A stretch of 64,000 nt of DNA, taken from assembly GCF_900108485.1 (NCBI RefSeq), contig NZ_FNXF01000003.1, positions 204,530 through 268,529 on the forward strand. The letters are read 5' to 3'. The notes under the pieces were generated by a model that did not search any database, was not told the origin of the DNA, and saw only the letters and a list, made by a program, of their open reading frames with translations. Position numbers and translations under genes: made by a program. Shown here piece by piece: positions 17,590-26,431 of this stretch. How positions within the stretch are numbered: position 1 is the stretch's first letter; the number at the start of each line of letters is the position of its first letter. This DNA comes from Rheinheimera pacifica. GTDB lineage: Bacteria; Pseudomonadota; Gammaproteobacteria; Enterobacterales; Alteromonadaceae.

Positions 17590-19551
17590 TCAGGCAAGTT
17601 TAAAACGGCCAACTAACGCCTGCAATTGCTCAGCCAAACGCGCCAGTTCGCGGCTGGTGCTGGCAGTTTGCTCAGCCCCGGCACTGGTTTGCACGGCAAC
17701 ATCGCTGATACTCAGTACTTTCTGGTTAATTTCGTCGGCAACAGTACTTTGCTGCTCAGCGGCAGAAGCTATTTGCATATTTTTATCGTTTATCCCACTA
17801 ATACCGCTTAACACACCGGCCAGTATGGTGCCGGTTTCTGCGACTTTATCACTACCCTCCTGCGCCTGACTCAGGCTTAAGCGCATTGCATCTGTAGCCT
17901 GCTGAGCGCCCTGCTGCAATCCTTCTATCATGCGCTGAATATCGCCGGTTGATTGGGCTGTACGCTGTGCCAGTGTGCGAACTTCGTCTGCCACTACCGC
18001 AAAGCCCCGCCCCTGTTCACCGGCGCGGGCCGCTTCAATGGCAGCATTAAGCGCCAGCAAGTTAGTTTGTTCGGCTATGCCACGTATGACATCCAGTACC
18101 GATGTAATGGCATCGCTATCATGTTTTACTTTATCAATCACTCTAGCCGTACTGTCTACCTGTGCTGACAAACGGTTAATAAGGGTTATGCTCTGCTCCA
18201 GTTTAGCCTGACCTTGCGTCGCACCTGCCTGCACCGACTCAGATAACTCAGCCGCTTCTGCTGTGCTACTGGCAACATCCCGCACAGTGGCACTCATTTC
18301 GTGCATAGCCGTCGCTACCATCTCGGTGTCCTGTTGTTGCTGTTGCACACCTTTGCTGGTTTGTAACGTTACTGCTGACGATTGCTCTGCCGCCGTTGCC
18401 ACTTGTACCGTTGCAGCACCGATGTCATTAATAATGCGTTGCAGCTCCTGCGCCATACTATTGGTACTGTGCGCAATGCGGCCAAACTCGTCTGTACCCT
18501 GATAGTGACTGCGTGCTGTAAGATCGCGTTGAGCCAGCGCAGCAATGGTGCCTTCTATGCTATGTACGGCAGACGCGATACTCCGCACTGTAATCATTGC
18601 GACTATTACCAACACAGCCGCGATCAACAGTAATACCGTTACAAGAAGCCATAACTGCCGTGTCGCTTGCTGATTTAGCTGCTCTGCTGCTGCTGCAATA
18701 TCCCGGCTTAAGCTCTGTTCAAACTCCCCCATCTGAGCCAGTCGGCTGCTAGATATATCAAACCACTGGCCGTCATCTATGTTCAACGCTTCCCCCAAGG
18801 CAGTATTAAACGCCAGTTGCTGCAACCGTGCCACCTCAGCAAAGCTATTATGCTGTATTACCTGCTGCCAGTGCAGTTGTTGCTCCGGGCTAACCATGCG
18901 TAAGAAGTTTTCCGCATAGGCATTGTAAGTTCCCAGATTATTGCTAAAGCGTGCCAGCAATTCGCCGGTAAAACTACCTTGGCTAAATACCAAGCCCAAA
19001 ATGGCACGCTCACGCCCCGCGCGTTCTTTCATTTCAATAAACTGGTTTAATGTTGCCAGCTGTCTGGCCATTTCACGATGCTGTACGTCTACTTCCAACT
19101 GGTGGTTTAACGCTATCATTGCTGTAATTAGTGCCGTATATCGCTCAGCTGATATGGCGTTGGTCATAGCTAATTGGTCAATCTGCCGGCGCAGTTCTGA
19201 TAACTGCTGCAACTGTTGCTGTAAAGGTTGTAACTGTGGTAAACGCAATGCCATAAATGCCTGCAACTGCCGATCACTTTGTTGGCGTAACTGAGCCAAC
19301 CGCTCGGCAAAACGCTTACCGGAGCTGGCCAGAAACACCCCACTGGCGCCGCGTTCGGCTTGCAAAGCTCCCACCAATTCATTCATGGTCACAGAAGCTT
19401 CTATTGAACTAGTGATATGCCGGGCGAGCTCTACCTGTTGCCAACTGGTTGTTAGTCTGCCGCCCGCCAGCCACAATGCTGCTAACGCCGGTAATAGAAG
19501 TAATAACATCAATTTTCGGCTGATAGCCAAATTGCGGATAAAACGCCTCAT
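17590..19551 (-). CDS. Methyl-accepting chemotaxis protein with NIT (nitrate/nitrite) sensor domain
   Basis: 653 residues. A first membrane helix (about 10-30) leads into a long helical periplasmic region. This carries the NIT-domain hallmark [13 protein letters not shown] (about 67-79) and later [17 protein letters not shown] second helix (about 305-327) precedes HAMP and a cytoplasmic signalling hairpin with the invariant tip [20 protein letters not shown] and [15 protein letters not shown] domains detect nitrate and nitrite, so this is likely a chemoreceptor guiding cells to these acceptors. ATG 19551 is taken because GGAG lies 8 bp upstream. The gene is isolated from other che genes and shares an intergenic region with the 134-residue unknown gene. 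Confidence 0.92.
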   Translation of the reverse strand: MRRFIRNLAISRKLMLLLLLPALAALWLAGGRLTTSWQQVELARHITSSIEASVTMNELVGALQAERGASGVFLASSGKRFAERLAQLRQQSDRQLQAFMALRLPQLQPLQQQLQQLSELRRQIDQLAMTNAISAERYTALITAMIALNHQLEVDVQHREMARQLATLNQFIEMKERAGRERAILGLVFSQGSFTGELLARFSNNLGTYNAYAENFLRMVSPEQQLHWQQVIQHNSFAEVARLQQLAFNTALGEALNIDDGQWFDISSSRLAQMGEFEQSLSRDIAAAAEQLNQQATRQLWLLVTVLLLIAAVLVIVAMITVRSIASAVHSIEGTIAALAQRDLTARSHYQGTDEFGRIAHSTNSMAQELQRIINDIGAATVQVATAAEQSSAVTLQTSKGVQQQQQDTEMVATAMHEMSATVRDVASSTAEAAELSESVQAGATQGQAKLEQSITLINRLSAQVDSTARVIDKVKHDSDAITSVLDVIRGIAEQTNLLALNAAIEAARAGEQGRGFAVVADEVRTLAQRTAQSTGDIQRMIEGLQQGAQQATDAMRLSLSQAQEGSDKVAETGTILAGVLSGISGINDKNMQIASAAEQQSTVADEINQKVLSISDVAVQTSAGAEQTASTSRELARLAEQLQALVGRFKLA

Positions 19552-19584
19552 AAACAAAACTCCATGGTGAAAAGTACTCTTATT

Positions 19585-19603
19585 TTAGGTAAAAAATACC
19601 TAA
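19585..19603. promoter_or_regulatory. Operator-like dyad upstream of the NIT chemoreceptor
   Basis: TTAGGTA-AAAAA-TACCTAA is a perfect 7-bp inverted repeat 34 bp before the chemoreceptor start. Each half matches the NarL heptamer at 6 of 7 bases, but the orientation is the reverse of the usual 7-2-7 site. A perfect heptamer TACCCCT occurs nearby at 19626-19632. Nitrate-responsive control is possible but unproven. Confidence 0.4.
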
Positions 19604-19719
19604 CCGCCGAGCAGGCAAAGGTAATTACCCCTTTGTGGTTAGTTAAGTACTACCCTATAGTTAATATAATCGGTAAATAACTTTGTTACACTGGGGAAAA
19701 TTGTTACTGAGCTTTGAAT

Positions 19720-20124
19720 ATGAATATTGCATCCTACCCCGACTTAATTCAAGCAGCCGCAATGCAAGATGAACCTCAGCGGTTATTGTTTGTATTTGCC
19801 AAGGCCGAGCTGCCAAATGGCTATACCGATACGCAAAAACACAACTTTGAACAAGGCCAGGGTGGTGCTTTGGCACCGGTGTTGTGCGTGGATAAACTGC
19901 CGGACGAGGTAAACGATTTCGCCAACCTGGTAGCGGAATCAACCACTACCGGCGTCGACTGGGATATCGCCTTTGTTTCAGCCCTTGGCGGCCGCGGTGG
20001 TTTTGCGCCAAACAGCGATGAAGCCACCCAGCCGCTTAAGATGATGATGGAAAAAATTCAGGGCGGCATGATTGCCGATTTTCTTACCTTTAATAAAGCC
20101 GGTGAATTAGTGGCGTTGTATTAA
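19720..20124 (+). CDS. Conserved small protein of unknown function
   Basis: 134 residues from ATG 19720 (an upstream TTG at 19714 is possible). It has no signal peptide or membrane segment. It opens MNIASYPDLIQAAAMQDEPQRLLFVFAKAELP and ends in a Gly/Met-rich C-terminal part (GGRGGFAPNSDEA, MMMEKIQGGMIADFL). From memory, similar proteins in Alteromonadales and Pseudomonas are sometimes labelled 'ribonucleotide reductase subunit alpha'. Nothing in the sequence supports catalytic RNR function: it lacks any RNR cysteine pattern. It is convergent with tyrS and divergent from the chemoreceptor. No function is claimed. Confidence 0.75.
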   Translation: MNIASYPDLIQAAAMQDEPQRLLFVFAKAELPNGYTDTQKHNFEQGQGGALAPVLCVDKLPDEVNDFANLVAESTTTGVDWDIAFVSALGGRGGFAPNSDEATQPLKMMMEKIQGGMIADFLTFNKAGELVALY

Positions 20125-20185
20125 CAACGCCACTAAGCAGTGGTATAGGGTTTAGCTATCCGCTGCGATGCCTATTATTTCGGGA

Positions 20186-21448
20186 CTATGGCTGAGCCCG
20201 TTTAAGTAATACAAAGTGTTTTTTTCCTCTTTGTAACAGCCAATACTGATCAAACAGCGCAAATCCCAAATTGTTCTGATCGGCCGCGACTTTGTCACCA
20301 TTTACACGGATCGCGTCACTTGCCAGAAACTCACGCGCTGCCCGTTTTGACGACGCTAAGCCTGCTTTTATCAAAGCTTCAAGCAAATCCTGACTGCATA
20401 TTTCCTGCGTAGGTAAGCCATCCAATTCCAACTGCTGCAACTCACTTAGTTGTAACTGCTTAACTTCTCCACTAAACAGTGCCTCACTGATCCGCCGTGC
20501 ACTGGCTAATCCGGTCTCACCATGAACAAAGTGGGTCAGCTCTTCGGCCAAAACATGTTGCGCTTGAGGCTTACTTTTTCTGGCCTTATCCTCATCTTCG
20601 ATGCGGGCTATGTCCTCACAGCTTAAAAAGGTGTAGTAGCGCAAAAAACGATATACATCAGCATCAGCGGTATTTAGCCAAAACTGGTAAAAAGCGTATG
20701 GTGATGTCTTAGTCGCATCCAGCCAAACAGTACCACTTTCAGTTTTACCAAACTTAGTGCCATCCGCTTTGGTAATCAACGGCAGAGTTAAACCAAACAC
20801 CTCGTTGCCACTAATGCGGCGTGTAAAGTCGATCCCACTGACAATATTACCCCACTGATCATTACCGCCAATTTGCAGGCGACAAGCAAAGCGCTGGTTA
20901 AGTTCGGAAAAATCATAAGCCTGAAGTAAACTGTAACTGAATTCAGTAAAAGAAATACCTTGCTCAGGTCGCTTCAAACGTTGCTTAACGGATTCACGGT
21001 TAAGCAGGCTGTTAACAGAAAAGTGTTTACCGACATCGCGAAAGAAGTTGATCACGCTTACCTGTTGTAACCAGTCTGCATTATTAATCAGCAACATGGG
21101 TGTTTTCAGTTTTGCTTGCATCAGCCTCTGGATTTGCGCGGATAAATCCTGCACCCAGCCATCTACTGTCGTGGTACTATTTAAACTGCGCTCTGCCGCT
21201 TTAAAACTCGGGTCACCAATCATACCAGTAGCGCCACCCAGCAAGGCGATAGCCTGATGCCCGGCATCCTTAAATCGCTTTAAAAGCAACAGCGGGACTA
21301 AGTGCCCGATATGCAAACTGCCTGCTGTGGGGTCAAAGCCGCAGTACACCGTTTGCGATGTTGTTAATAAGGTTCTTATAGCAACGATATCCGTCGCTTG
21401 GGCAATTAAACCACGATGCTCTAGATCATCCATCAGTGTATTACTCAC
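20186..21448 (-). CDS. tyrS: Tyrosyl-tRNA synthetase
   Basis: Charges tRNA-Tyr with tyrosine. The GTG at 21448 is chosen because AGGAG lies 5 bp upstream; this gives 420 residues, the usual bacterial length. Class I motifs are HIGH (about 46-49) and the KMSKS-equivalent KFGKTESG (about 225-232). The tyrosine pocket motif [12 protein letters not shown] and a C-terminal S4 RNA-binding domain ([21 protein letters not shown]) are present. It is a housekeeping gene inside the anaerobic cluster and sits downstream of the LuxR gene on the same strand with a gap of about 90 bp. Whether it is the only copy is unknown. Confidence 0.96.
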   Translation of the reverse strand: MSNTLMDDLEHRGLIAQATDIVAIRTLLTTSQTVYCGFDPTAGSLHIGHLVPLLLLKRFKDAGHQAIALLGGATGMIGDPSFKAAERSLNSTTTVDGWVQDLSAQIQRLMQAKLKTPMLLINNADWLQQVSVINFFRDVGKHFSVNSLLNRESVKQRLKRPEQGISFTEFSYSLLQAYDFSELNQRFACRLQIGGNDQWGNIVSGIDFTRRISGNEVFGLTLPLITKADGTKFGKTESGTVWLDATKTSPYAFYQFWLNTADADVYRFLRYYTFLSCEDIARIEDEDKARKSKPQAQHVLAEELTHFVHGETGLASARRISEALFSGEVKQLQLSELQQLELDGLPTQEICSQDLLEALIKAGLASSKRAAREFLASDAIRVNGDKVAADQNNLGFALFDQYWLLQRGKKHFVLLKRAQP

Positions 21449-21535
21449 AATATCTCCTGCTTTGTAGTGACTGACAGACACACTAAAGCAGATGACCAGA
21501 ATGTGCCTATGTCCCTTTAGGGATAGTTTTTGTAA

Positions 21536-22339
21536 TTAGTCGAAGGAATGCGTTAACAGGTGATTGATGAATAACTGGAACAGCTCGCTAATCGATTTGA
21601 TATGTAATTGGGCATAGATTTTCTTGCGATGATTTTTAACCGTACCAACCGATAAACCAAGTTGCCCGGCGATTTCAGTACTGTCGGCTCCCTGTACCAG
21701 CAGGCTCGCTATTTGCTGCTCACGTTTAGTCAGTACTGCCTGCGCAAATGTTTGCAGTGACTCATCCAAATAATGCCGCATGGTTGTATGGCAGATGACT
21801 ACTTCATCAAGGGGTTGCGCCAGATTAAAAGCGGCCTGCTGCCAATGTTGTTGGCATAAAACCTTTAAAACAGGGAAATATCGCTCTAGAAGAGCAATAT
21901 GGTTTGCTGTAAAACGGTTGTTGATGTCGGTAACGCCGAGAAAGATCAGTACATCTCGTCCTGGGCCAATATTAATCGCTAAACATAGCTCATCCTTCCA
22001 GCCAGTTTCTGCATAGAACTTGCGCAAATAATCCTTATGCTCATGCTTATCTGTAACCTGCGACAAGCTAAAAATACCATGCTGCCGGGTAAGCAGCTGA
22101 TGATAAAATGGATCTTGCTGAAAAGTGCTTGTGAGATAACATTGGAACAATAAATGTCGGCTGCTTTCAAGTGAATCATAAAGATATACAGGATGTTTAC
22201 CCGAGCTGTAGCCCAATATTACTGCACTATCAAAACTGCATACTCCACCTAAAAGCTGCATAAGAGTGGATGTAAAACGTATAGTGTTAATGGCTGAAAT
22301 GGCTTCGGCTAGTAACGTGTTCGGTTGAAGGTCAGACAT
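21536..22339 (-). CDS. LuxR-family transcriptional regulator (orphan, sensory N-terminus)
   Basis: 267 residues. The C-terminal HTH is clear: LTKREQQIASLLVQGADSTEIAGQLGLSVGTVKNHRKKIYAQL (about 203-245, shown by its ends). The N-terminal 180 residues have no receiver-domain Asp pattern and no typical acyl-homoserine-lactone pocket; they look GAF/PAS-like and include DPFYHQL, seen in LuxR regulators of catabolic genes. It is therefore a LuxR solo of unknown ligand. It lies between hemN and tyrS. A palindrome and a direct repeat sit just upstream and may be its own operator. Confidence 0.85.
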   Translation of the reverse strand: MSDLQPNTLLAEAISAINTIRFTSTLMQLLGGVCSFDSAVILGYSSGKHPVYLYDSLESSRHLLFQCYLTSTFQQDPFYHQLLTRQHGIFSLSQVTDKHEHKDYLRKFYAETGWKDELCLAINIGPGRDVLIFLGVTDINNRFTANHIALLERYFPVLKVLCQQHWQQAAFNLAQPLDEVVICHTTMRHYLDESLQTFAQAVLTKREQQIASLLVQGADSTEIAGQLGLSVGTVKNHRKKIYAQLHIKSISELFQLFINHLLTHSFD

Positions 22340-22384
22340 AAACTCAATAAATCACGAACTCTGGCAAAGTCGAGCATAACACAA

Positions 22385-22421
22385 TATTGACAGTGTCAAA
22401 CTCTTTCGAGTATTGACAGTG
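22385..22421. promoter_or_regulatory. Palindrome and direct repeat upstream of the LuxR gene
   Basis: TTGACAGTGTCAA (22387-22399) is a perfect 13-bp palindrome. The sequence TATTGACAGTG occurs at 22385-22395 and again at 22411-22421, 26 bp apart. They fill the 104-bp gap between the hemN stop and the LuxR start. This suggests a regulator-binding array; the binding protein is unknown. Confidence 0.45.
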
Positions 22422-22443
22422 AAAGTACTCTAATACACTTTAA

Positions 22444-23805
22444 TTACACCACTTTTGAATAGCGCTGTTGGCCCTGGGTTAGGTAAGCATCAAAGCAGGC
22501 ACAGATACTGCGCACCCACAGCCGGCCGGCATCGGTTACTTTAATGCGCTCAGCGTATACCTCAACCAAACCGTCTTCCATAAATGGTTGCAGTCGCGCC
22601 AATGCTTCAACAAAATATTGCCAGAAACCAGTAATACGCCATTGGCGGCTAAATGTTTCTGTATCCAGCGCAAAATGGCAAATTAACTGGCTGATTAAGG
22701 CCGCCCGTAGTTTGTCATCTGCATTTAAGCTAAAGCCGCGCTCAATCGGCAGCTGCGTTTTATTTATGGCTGCATAATACGCTGGTAAATCTTTGCTGTT
22801 TTGCCACAGCACGCCGCTTACCTGGCTGATACTGGATACGCCCAAGCCAATCAATGCATCCTGGCCTGCGGTGGTATAACCCTGAAAATTGCGCTGCAGT
22901 TTGCCGGCCTGCTGTGCTTTGGCCAGCGCGTCATCCGGTCTGGCAAAGTGGTCCATACCGATAAACTGATAACCGGCCGCGACAAAACGGTTGATAGCCA
23001 GTTGCATCAGCTCCAGCTTTAGCGGTGCATCCGGCAAACTGCTGTTATCTATTTTGCGCTGCGCAGCAAAACGATCCGGGATATGGGCATAGCTAAACAG
23101 CGAAATACGGTGCGGATTAAGCCGGATAATTTCATCAACGGTTTCACCAAAGCTGGCCGGCTGTTGAAATGGCAGGCCGTAAATTAAATCCAGATTAATT
23201 GAGCTAAAGCCCAGCTCACGGCTAAGCTGCACCTGATGACGGATAAGATCAGTGTCCTGCACGCGGTTAATGGCAATCTGCACTTTTTCATCTAAATCCT
23301 GCACGCCAAAGCTAACGCGGTTAAAACCCAAAGTACTCAGGTGACGCAGCTTGTCATCACTGCAACTGCGCGGGTCTATTTCAATGCTGATTTCAGCATC
23401 AGCATTAATCGTAAAAAACTTATGCAACAGCGCCATTAAACGGCTAAGTTGCACTTCAGTCAAAAAAGTGGGGGTGCCGCCGCCCAAATGCAGCTGATTA
23501 ATACGTTTGCTATCTAACAGTGGCGCATACAACGCCATCTCTTCTGCTAAGGCATCAAGATAGGTATCGGCTTTATGCTGGTGTCGGGTAATGACTTTAT
23601 TACAGCCACAGTAGTAACACAGCTTATGGCAAAACGGGATATGCAGGTACAGGCTCAGCTCATCGGGGCTTTGGTTTATTGCACTTTGGAGCAGCCCCAG
23701 ATCAAAATCTGTACTTAGTGAAAGTGCAGTAGGATAAGAGGTATAACGCGGGCCATTAATATTGTACTTACTGATTAATTTAGGGTCCCATTTAATTGTG
23801 TGCAT
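22444..23805 (-). CDS. hemN: Oxygen-independent coproporphyrinogen III oxidase
   Basis: Radical-SAM enzyme of haem synthesis that decarboxylates coproporphyrinogen III without oxygen. 453 residues against 457 in E. coli. The cluster motif is Cys59-X3-Cys63-X2-Cys66-X-Cys68 (CHKLCYYCGC). LHLGGGTPTFL (about 104-114) is the SAM-binding glycine motif, and YTSYPTA near the N-terminus is typical of true HemN rather than HemW. It lies 51 bp downstream of ubiT on the same strand, so the two may be co-transcribed. It supplies haem for NarI and NorB under anaerobiosis. Confidence 0.96.
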   Translation of the reverse strand: MHTIKWDPKLISKYNINGPRYTSYPTALSLSTDFDLGLLQSAINQSPDELSLYLHIPFCHKLCYYCGCNKVITRHQHKADTYLDALAEEMALYAPLLDSKRINQLHLGGGTPTFLTEVQLSRLMALLHKFFTINADAEISIEIDPRSCSDDKLRHLSTLGFNRVSFGVQDLDEKVQIAINRVQDTDLIRHQVQLSRELGFSSINLDLIYGLPFQQPASFGETVDEIIRLNPHRISLFSYAHIPDRFAAQRKIDNSSLPDAPLKLELMQLAINRFVAAGYQFIGMDHFARPDDALAKAQQAGKLQRNFQGYTTAGQDALIGLGVSSISQVSGVLWQNSKDLPAYYAAINKTQLPIERGFSLNADDKLRAALISQLICHFALDTETFSRQWRITGFWQYFVEALARLQPFMEDGLVEVYAERIKVTDAGRLWVRSICACFDAYLTQGQQRYSKVV

Positions 23806-23856
23806 CTTTACCTCTGTTATTGCCTCAGGCCACCGGCAGACTGGCTAAGTGCCGGC

Positions 23857-24378
23857 CTAACGTTGTTCCACCGCGGGCTTGGTATCTGCTAACGCAGCGG
23901 CCCCTTGTTGTTGTGCCAGCCATTGCAGGCCGCGCGTTAAAGGTAGCGGTAAACGCTCCGGTCCTATGCTGTCGAGCAGGTTTTTGCAGTACAGGCCAAG
24001 CTCTGTATCGCCAAGCATTTGCAGCCGGCGGCGGAAAAACAGCGTATCCGGGTCTACCTGGTTACTGATCATGGCGATAAAATCGGCCAGCTCAGCTTTT
24101 AACAACAAGTCCTGTTGTGCCGGTTGCAACTGCACTTGCAACTGCTTACCGTTAAGGCTGATACCAAACTCCAGCGCAATATCTGCCACACTTACCACCA
24201 CGCTCTTATCCTGCAAAAAACTCAGCTCGCCCGTGCTTAGTTCCGGATAGAAAAACCGGTTTAACGCCAACTGTAACATGCTGGTCTGCGCGGCTTTTGG
24301 CGCACAGCGGGTAAGCCGGCGCAGCATTGTAGGTAGAACCGCTACCAACTTAGAGTTAACTCTTTTAATATCAAACAT
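23857..24378 (-). CDS. ubiT: SCP2-domain accessory factor of anaerobic ubiquinone synthesis
   Basis: 173 residues, the length of E. coli UbiT (YhbT, 174). SCP2-like lipid-binding fold with the core LSFLQDKSVVVSVADIALEFGISL and the signature RRRLQMLGDTELGLYCKNLLD (quoted by its ends, about 114-134). UbiT is thought to carry the hydrophobic ubiquinone intermediates in the oxygen-independent pathway with UbiU and UbiV. It is divergent from ubiU-ubiV across a 113-bp gap. The start has an AGGA upstream with rather long spacing. Confidence 0.92.
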   Translation of the reverse strand: MFDIKRVNSKLVAVLPTMLRRLTRCAPKAAQTSMLQLALNRFFYPELSTGELSFLQDKSVVVSVADIALEFGISLNGKQLQVQLQPAQQDLLLKAELADFIAMISNQVDPDTLFFRRRLQMLGDTELGLYCKNLLDSIGPERLPLPLTRGLQWLAQQQGAAALADTKPAVEQR

Positions 24379-24433
24379 ATATAAGCATTCCTATCGTCTC
24401 CGGCCCTATAATAAAACCACAGCACAACCACAT

Positions 24434-24461
24434 TTGGCTATTCCCTGTCGGAGGTAGCCAA
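24434..24461. promoter_or_regulatory. Inverted repeat in the ubiT-ubiU divergent promoter region
   Basis: TTGGCTA (24434-24440) and TAGCCAA (24455-24461) are perfect inverted arms 14 bp apart. A TATAAT at 24407-24412 could serve ubiU, and its complement is also a usable -10 for ubiT. No TTGAT-N4-ATCAA box was found here, so FNR control as in E. coli is not evident. Confidence 0.4.
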
Positions 24462-24491
24462 GGTAAAAAAAGTTAAGCAAGGGAAGTAAAA

Positions 24492-25484
24492 ATGGAGCTG
24501 CTCTGCCCCGCCGGCAGTATGCCGGCGTTAAAGGCGGCCATCGAACATGGCGCCGATGCCGTGTATATCGGCTTAAAAGATGATACCAATGCCCGCCATT
24601 TTGCCGGGCTGAATTTTGACGAAGCCAGGCTAAAAGAAGCTGCGCGCTTTGTGCACCAGCACGGCAAAAAACTGCATGTAGCCATTAATACTTTTGCGCA
24701 CCCGGATAACTATCAGCGCTGGCAACAAGCCGTCGATATTGCAGCCAATGCCGGTGCCGATGTGTTGATCCTGGCTGACATCGCCGTGCTGGCCTATGCC
24801 GCCGGGCGCTATCCTAAGATAGAGCGGCATTTGTCGGTGCAGGCCTCCGCCACCAATGCCGCCGCGATTAATTTTTACCGCCAGTTTGGCATCAGCCGTG
24901 TGGTATTACCGCGGGTGTTATCAATGCAACAAGTGCGGGCATTGGCAAAAAGCTGTGATATTGACCTGGAGGTGTTTGCCTTTGGCAGCCTGTGCATTAT
25001 GGCCGAAGGCCGCTGTTATTTAAGCTCCTACATGACTGGCCAGTCGCCCAACACCGCTGGCGCCTGCTCACCGGCGGCTTTTGTGCAGTGGCAGGATAAT
25101 AACGGCACGCTGGAATCGCGCTTAAACGGCATATTAATTGATCGCTTTGCACCAAACGAAACTGCCGGCTACCCGACCTTGTGCAAAGGCCGTTTTAACG
25201 TTGGCGCAGACACTTATCATGCGCTGGAAGAACCCACCAGTTTAAACACCCTGGATTTGCTGCCACAACTTTATGCCGAAGGCATTAAGTCGTTAAAAAT
25301 TGAAGGACGCCAGCGCAGCCCGGCTTATGTCACGCAAATTACTCAAGTGTGGCGCGCTGCCATTGATGCAGTAATGGCTGATCCGCAGCGCTTTAGCGTG
25401 CAACAGCAGTGGCAACAGGTGCTGGCAGGCTTGGCAGAAGGCAGCCAAACCACACTCGGTGCTTATCATCGTAAATGGAAATAA
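24492..25484 (+). CDS. ubiU: Oxygen-independent ubiquinone hydroxylation protein UbiU (U32 family)
   Basis: 330 residues (E. coli UbiU has 331). With UbiV it forms the iron-sulfur complex that hydroxylates ubiquinone precursors without O2. The four cluster cysteines appear as Cys168, Cys175, Cys192 and Cys231, each one position from E. coli. The opening MELLCPAGSMPALKAAIEHGADAVYIG is the U32 signature. The gene is 4 bp from ubiV, so they are co-transcribed. The ribosome site is AGGGAAG before ATG 24492. Being next to hemN and nar genes fits ubiquinone use in nitrate respiration. Confidence 0.95.
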   Translation: MELLCPAGSMPALKAAIEHGADAVYIGLKDDTNARHFAGLNFDEARLKEAARFVHQHGKKLHVAINTFAHPDNYQRWQQAVDIAANAGADVLILADIAVLAYAAGRYPKIERHLSVQASATNAAAINFYRQFGISRVVLPRVLSMQQVRALAKSCDIDLEVFAFGSLCIMAEGRCYLSSYMTGQSPNTAGACSPAAFVQWQDNNGTLESRLNGILIDRFAPNETAGYPTLCKGRFNVGADTYHALEEPTSLNTLDLLPQLYAEGIKSLKIEGRQRSPAYVTQITQVWRAAIDAVMADPQRFSVQQQWQQVLAGLAEGSQTTLGAYHRKWK

Positions 25485-25488
25485 TCTG

Positions 25489-26361
25489 ATGAAATTTTCT
25501 CTGGGGCCTGTGCTGTACTTTTGGCCAAAAGCGCAGATGCAGCAGTTTTACCGCGACGCCGCTGATTCAACGGTAGATATTGTTTATCTGGGGGAAACGG
25601 TATGCAGCAAAAGGCGTGAGCTGAAATTTGATGACTATATGGCGCTGGCACAGATGCTGCGCGAAGCCAGCAAACAAGTGTGCTTGTCGTCAATGACCTT
25701 ATATGAGGCACCCGGTGAGCTGCGGGAGTTACGTAAGTATGTTGATAACGGTGAGTTTTTAGTTGAGGCCAATGATGTTGGCGCCATTAGCATGCTGCAG
25801 CAACATAACCTGCCGTTTGTCGCCGGCGCCGCAATAAACTGCTACAACCAGCACAGCTTACGCCACTTGGTTGCGATGGGGCTAACACGTTGGGTAATGC
25901 CGGTAGAGTTATCACAGCACTGGCTGGATACGCTGCTAAGCCAGGGTGTTATCAGCGATATCCGCGATTGCTTTGAAACCGAGGTATTCGGCTTTGGCCA
26001 TTTGCCGCTGGCATGGAGTGGCCGCTGTTTTACTGCCCGCTCGGAAAACCGCAGTAAAGATCAGTGTGAGCTGTGCTGTATTAACTACCCCCAGGGGCGC
26101 CAGGCAACCAGCCAGGATGGCACTGCTGTTTTTGTGCTAAACGGTATTCAAACGCAGTCCGGCAGCCGTTATAACCTGATTAATCAGTTACCGGCTATGC
26201 AAGGCATGGTGGATATAGTACGGTTAAGCCCACAACCACAAGGCACCTTTGACTGGCTGACAAAGTTTAAAGCCAACATCAACGGCACAGCACCACAACC
26301 GCTGGCTGCAACCGATAGCAACGGCTACTGGCTGAATCTGGCCGGTATGGCAACCGGCTGA
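25489..26361 (+). CDS. ubiV: Oxygen-independent ubiquinone hydroxylation protein UbiV (U32 family)
   Basis: 290 residues from ATG 25489, close to E. coli UbiV (292). Partner of UbiU. The cluster cysteines are Cys39 (GETVCSKR), Cys180 (SGRCF), Cys193 and Cys197 (DQCELCC), matching E. coli C39, C176, C193 and C197. The frame is open further upstream into ubiU, but this ATG gives the family N-terminus MKFSLGPVLYFWPK. A palindromic extragenic element and mogA follow on the same strand. Confidence 0.95.
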   Translation: MKFSLGPVLYFWPKAQMQQFYRDAADSTVDIVYLGETVCSKRRELKFDDYMALAQMLREASKQVCLSSMTLYEAPGELRELRKYVDNGEFLVEANDVGAISMLQQHNLPFVAGAAINCYNQHSLRHLVAMGLTRWVMPVELSQHWLDTLLSQGVISDIRDCFETEVFGFGHLPLAWSGRCFTARSENRSKDQCELCCINYPQGRQATSQDGTAVFVLNGIQTQSGSRYNLINQLPAMQGMVDIVRLSPQPQGTFDWLTKFKANINGTAPQPLAATDSNGYWLNLAGMATG

Positions 26362-26390
26362 TAAAAATCGATCGGCGTAACACCACCGTA

Positions 26391-26410
26391 GGGGCGTATG
26401 ATTACGCCCC
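26391..26410. repeat. Short palindromic extragenic element between ubiV and mogA
   Basis: GGGGCGTA (26391-26398), TGAT loop, TACGCCCC (26403-26410), preceded by GTA. A GTAGGGGCG...CGCCCC dyad is a frequent dispersed intergenic palindrome in marine gammaproteobacteria (from memory). It could also damp read-through from ubiUV. Confidence 0.5.
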
Positions 26411-26431
26411 AATGCAACAACAGGAATAATA

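Noticed and set aside
21449-21481. ATG 21481 as the tyrS start
   Set aside because: The GTG at 21448 has AGGAG at ideal spacing and gives the normal family length.
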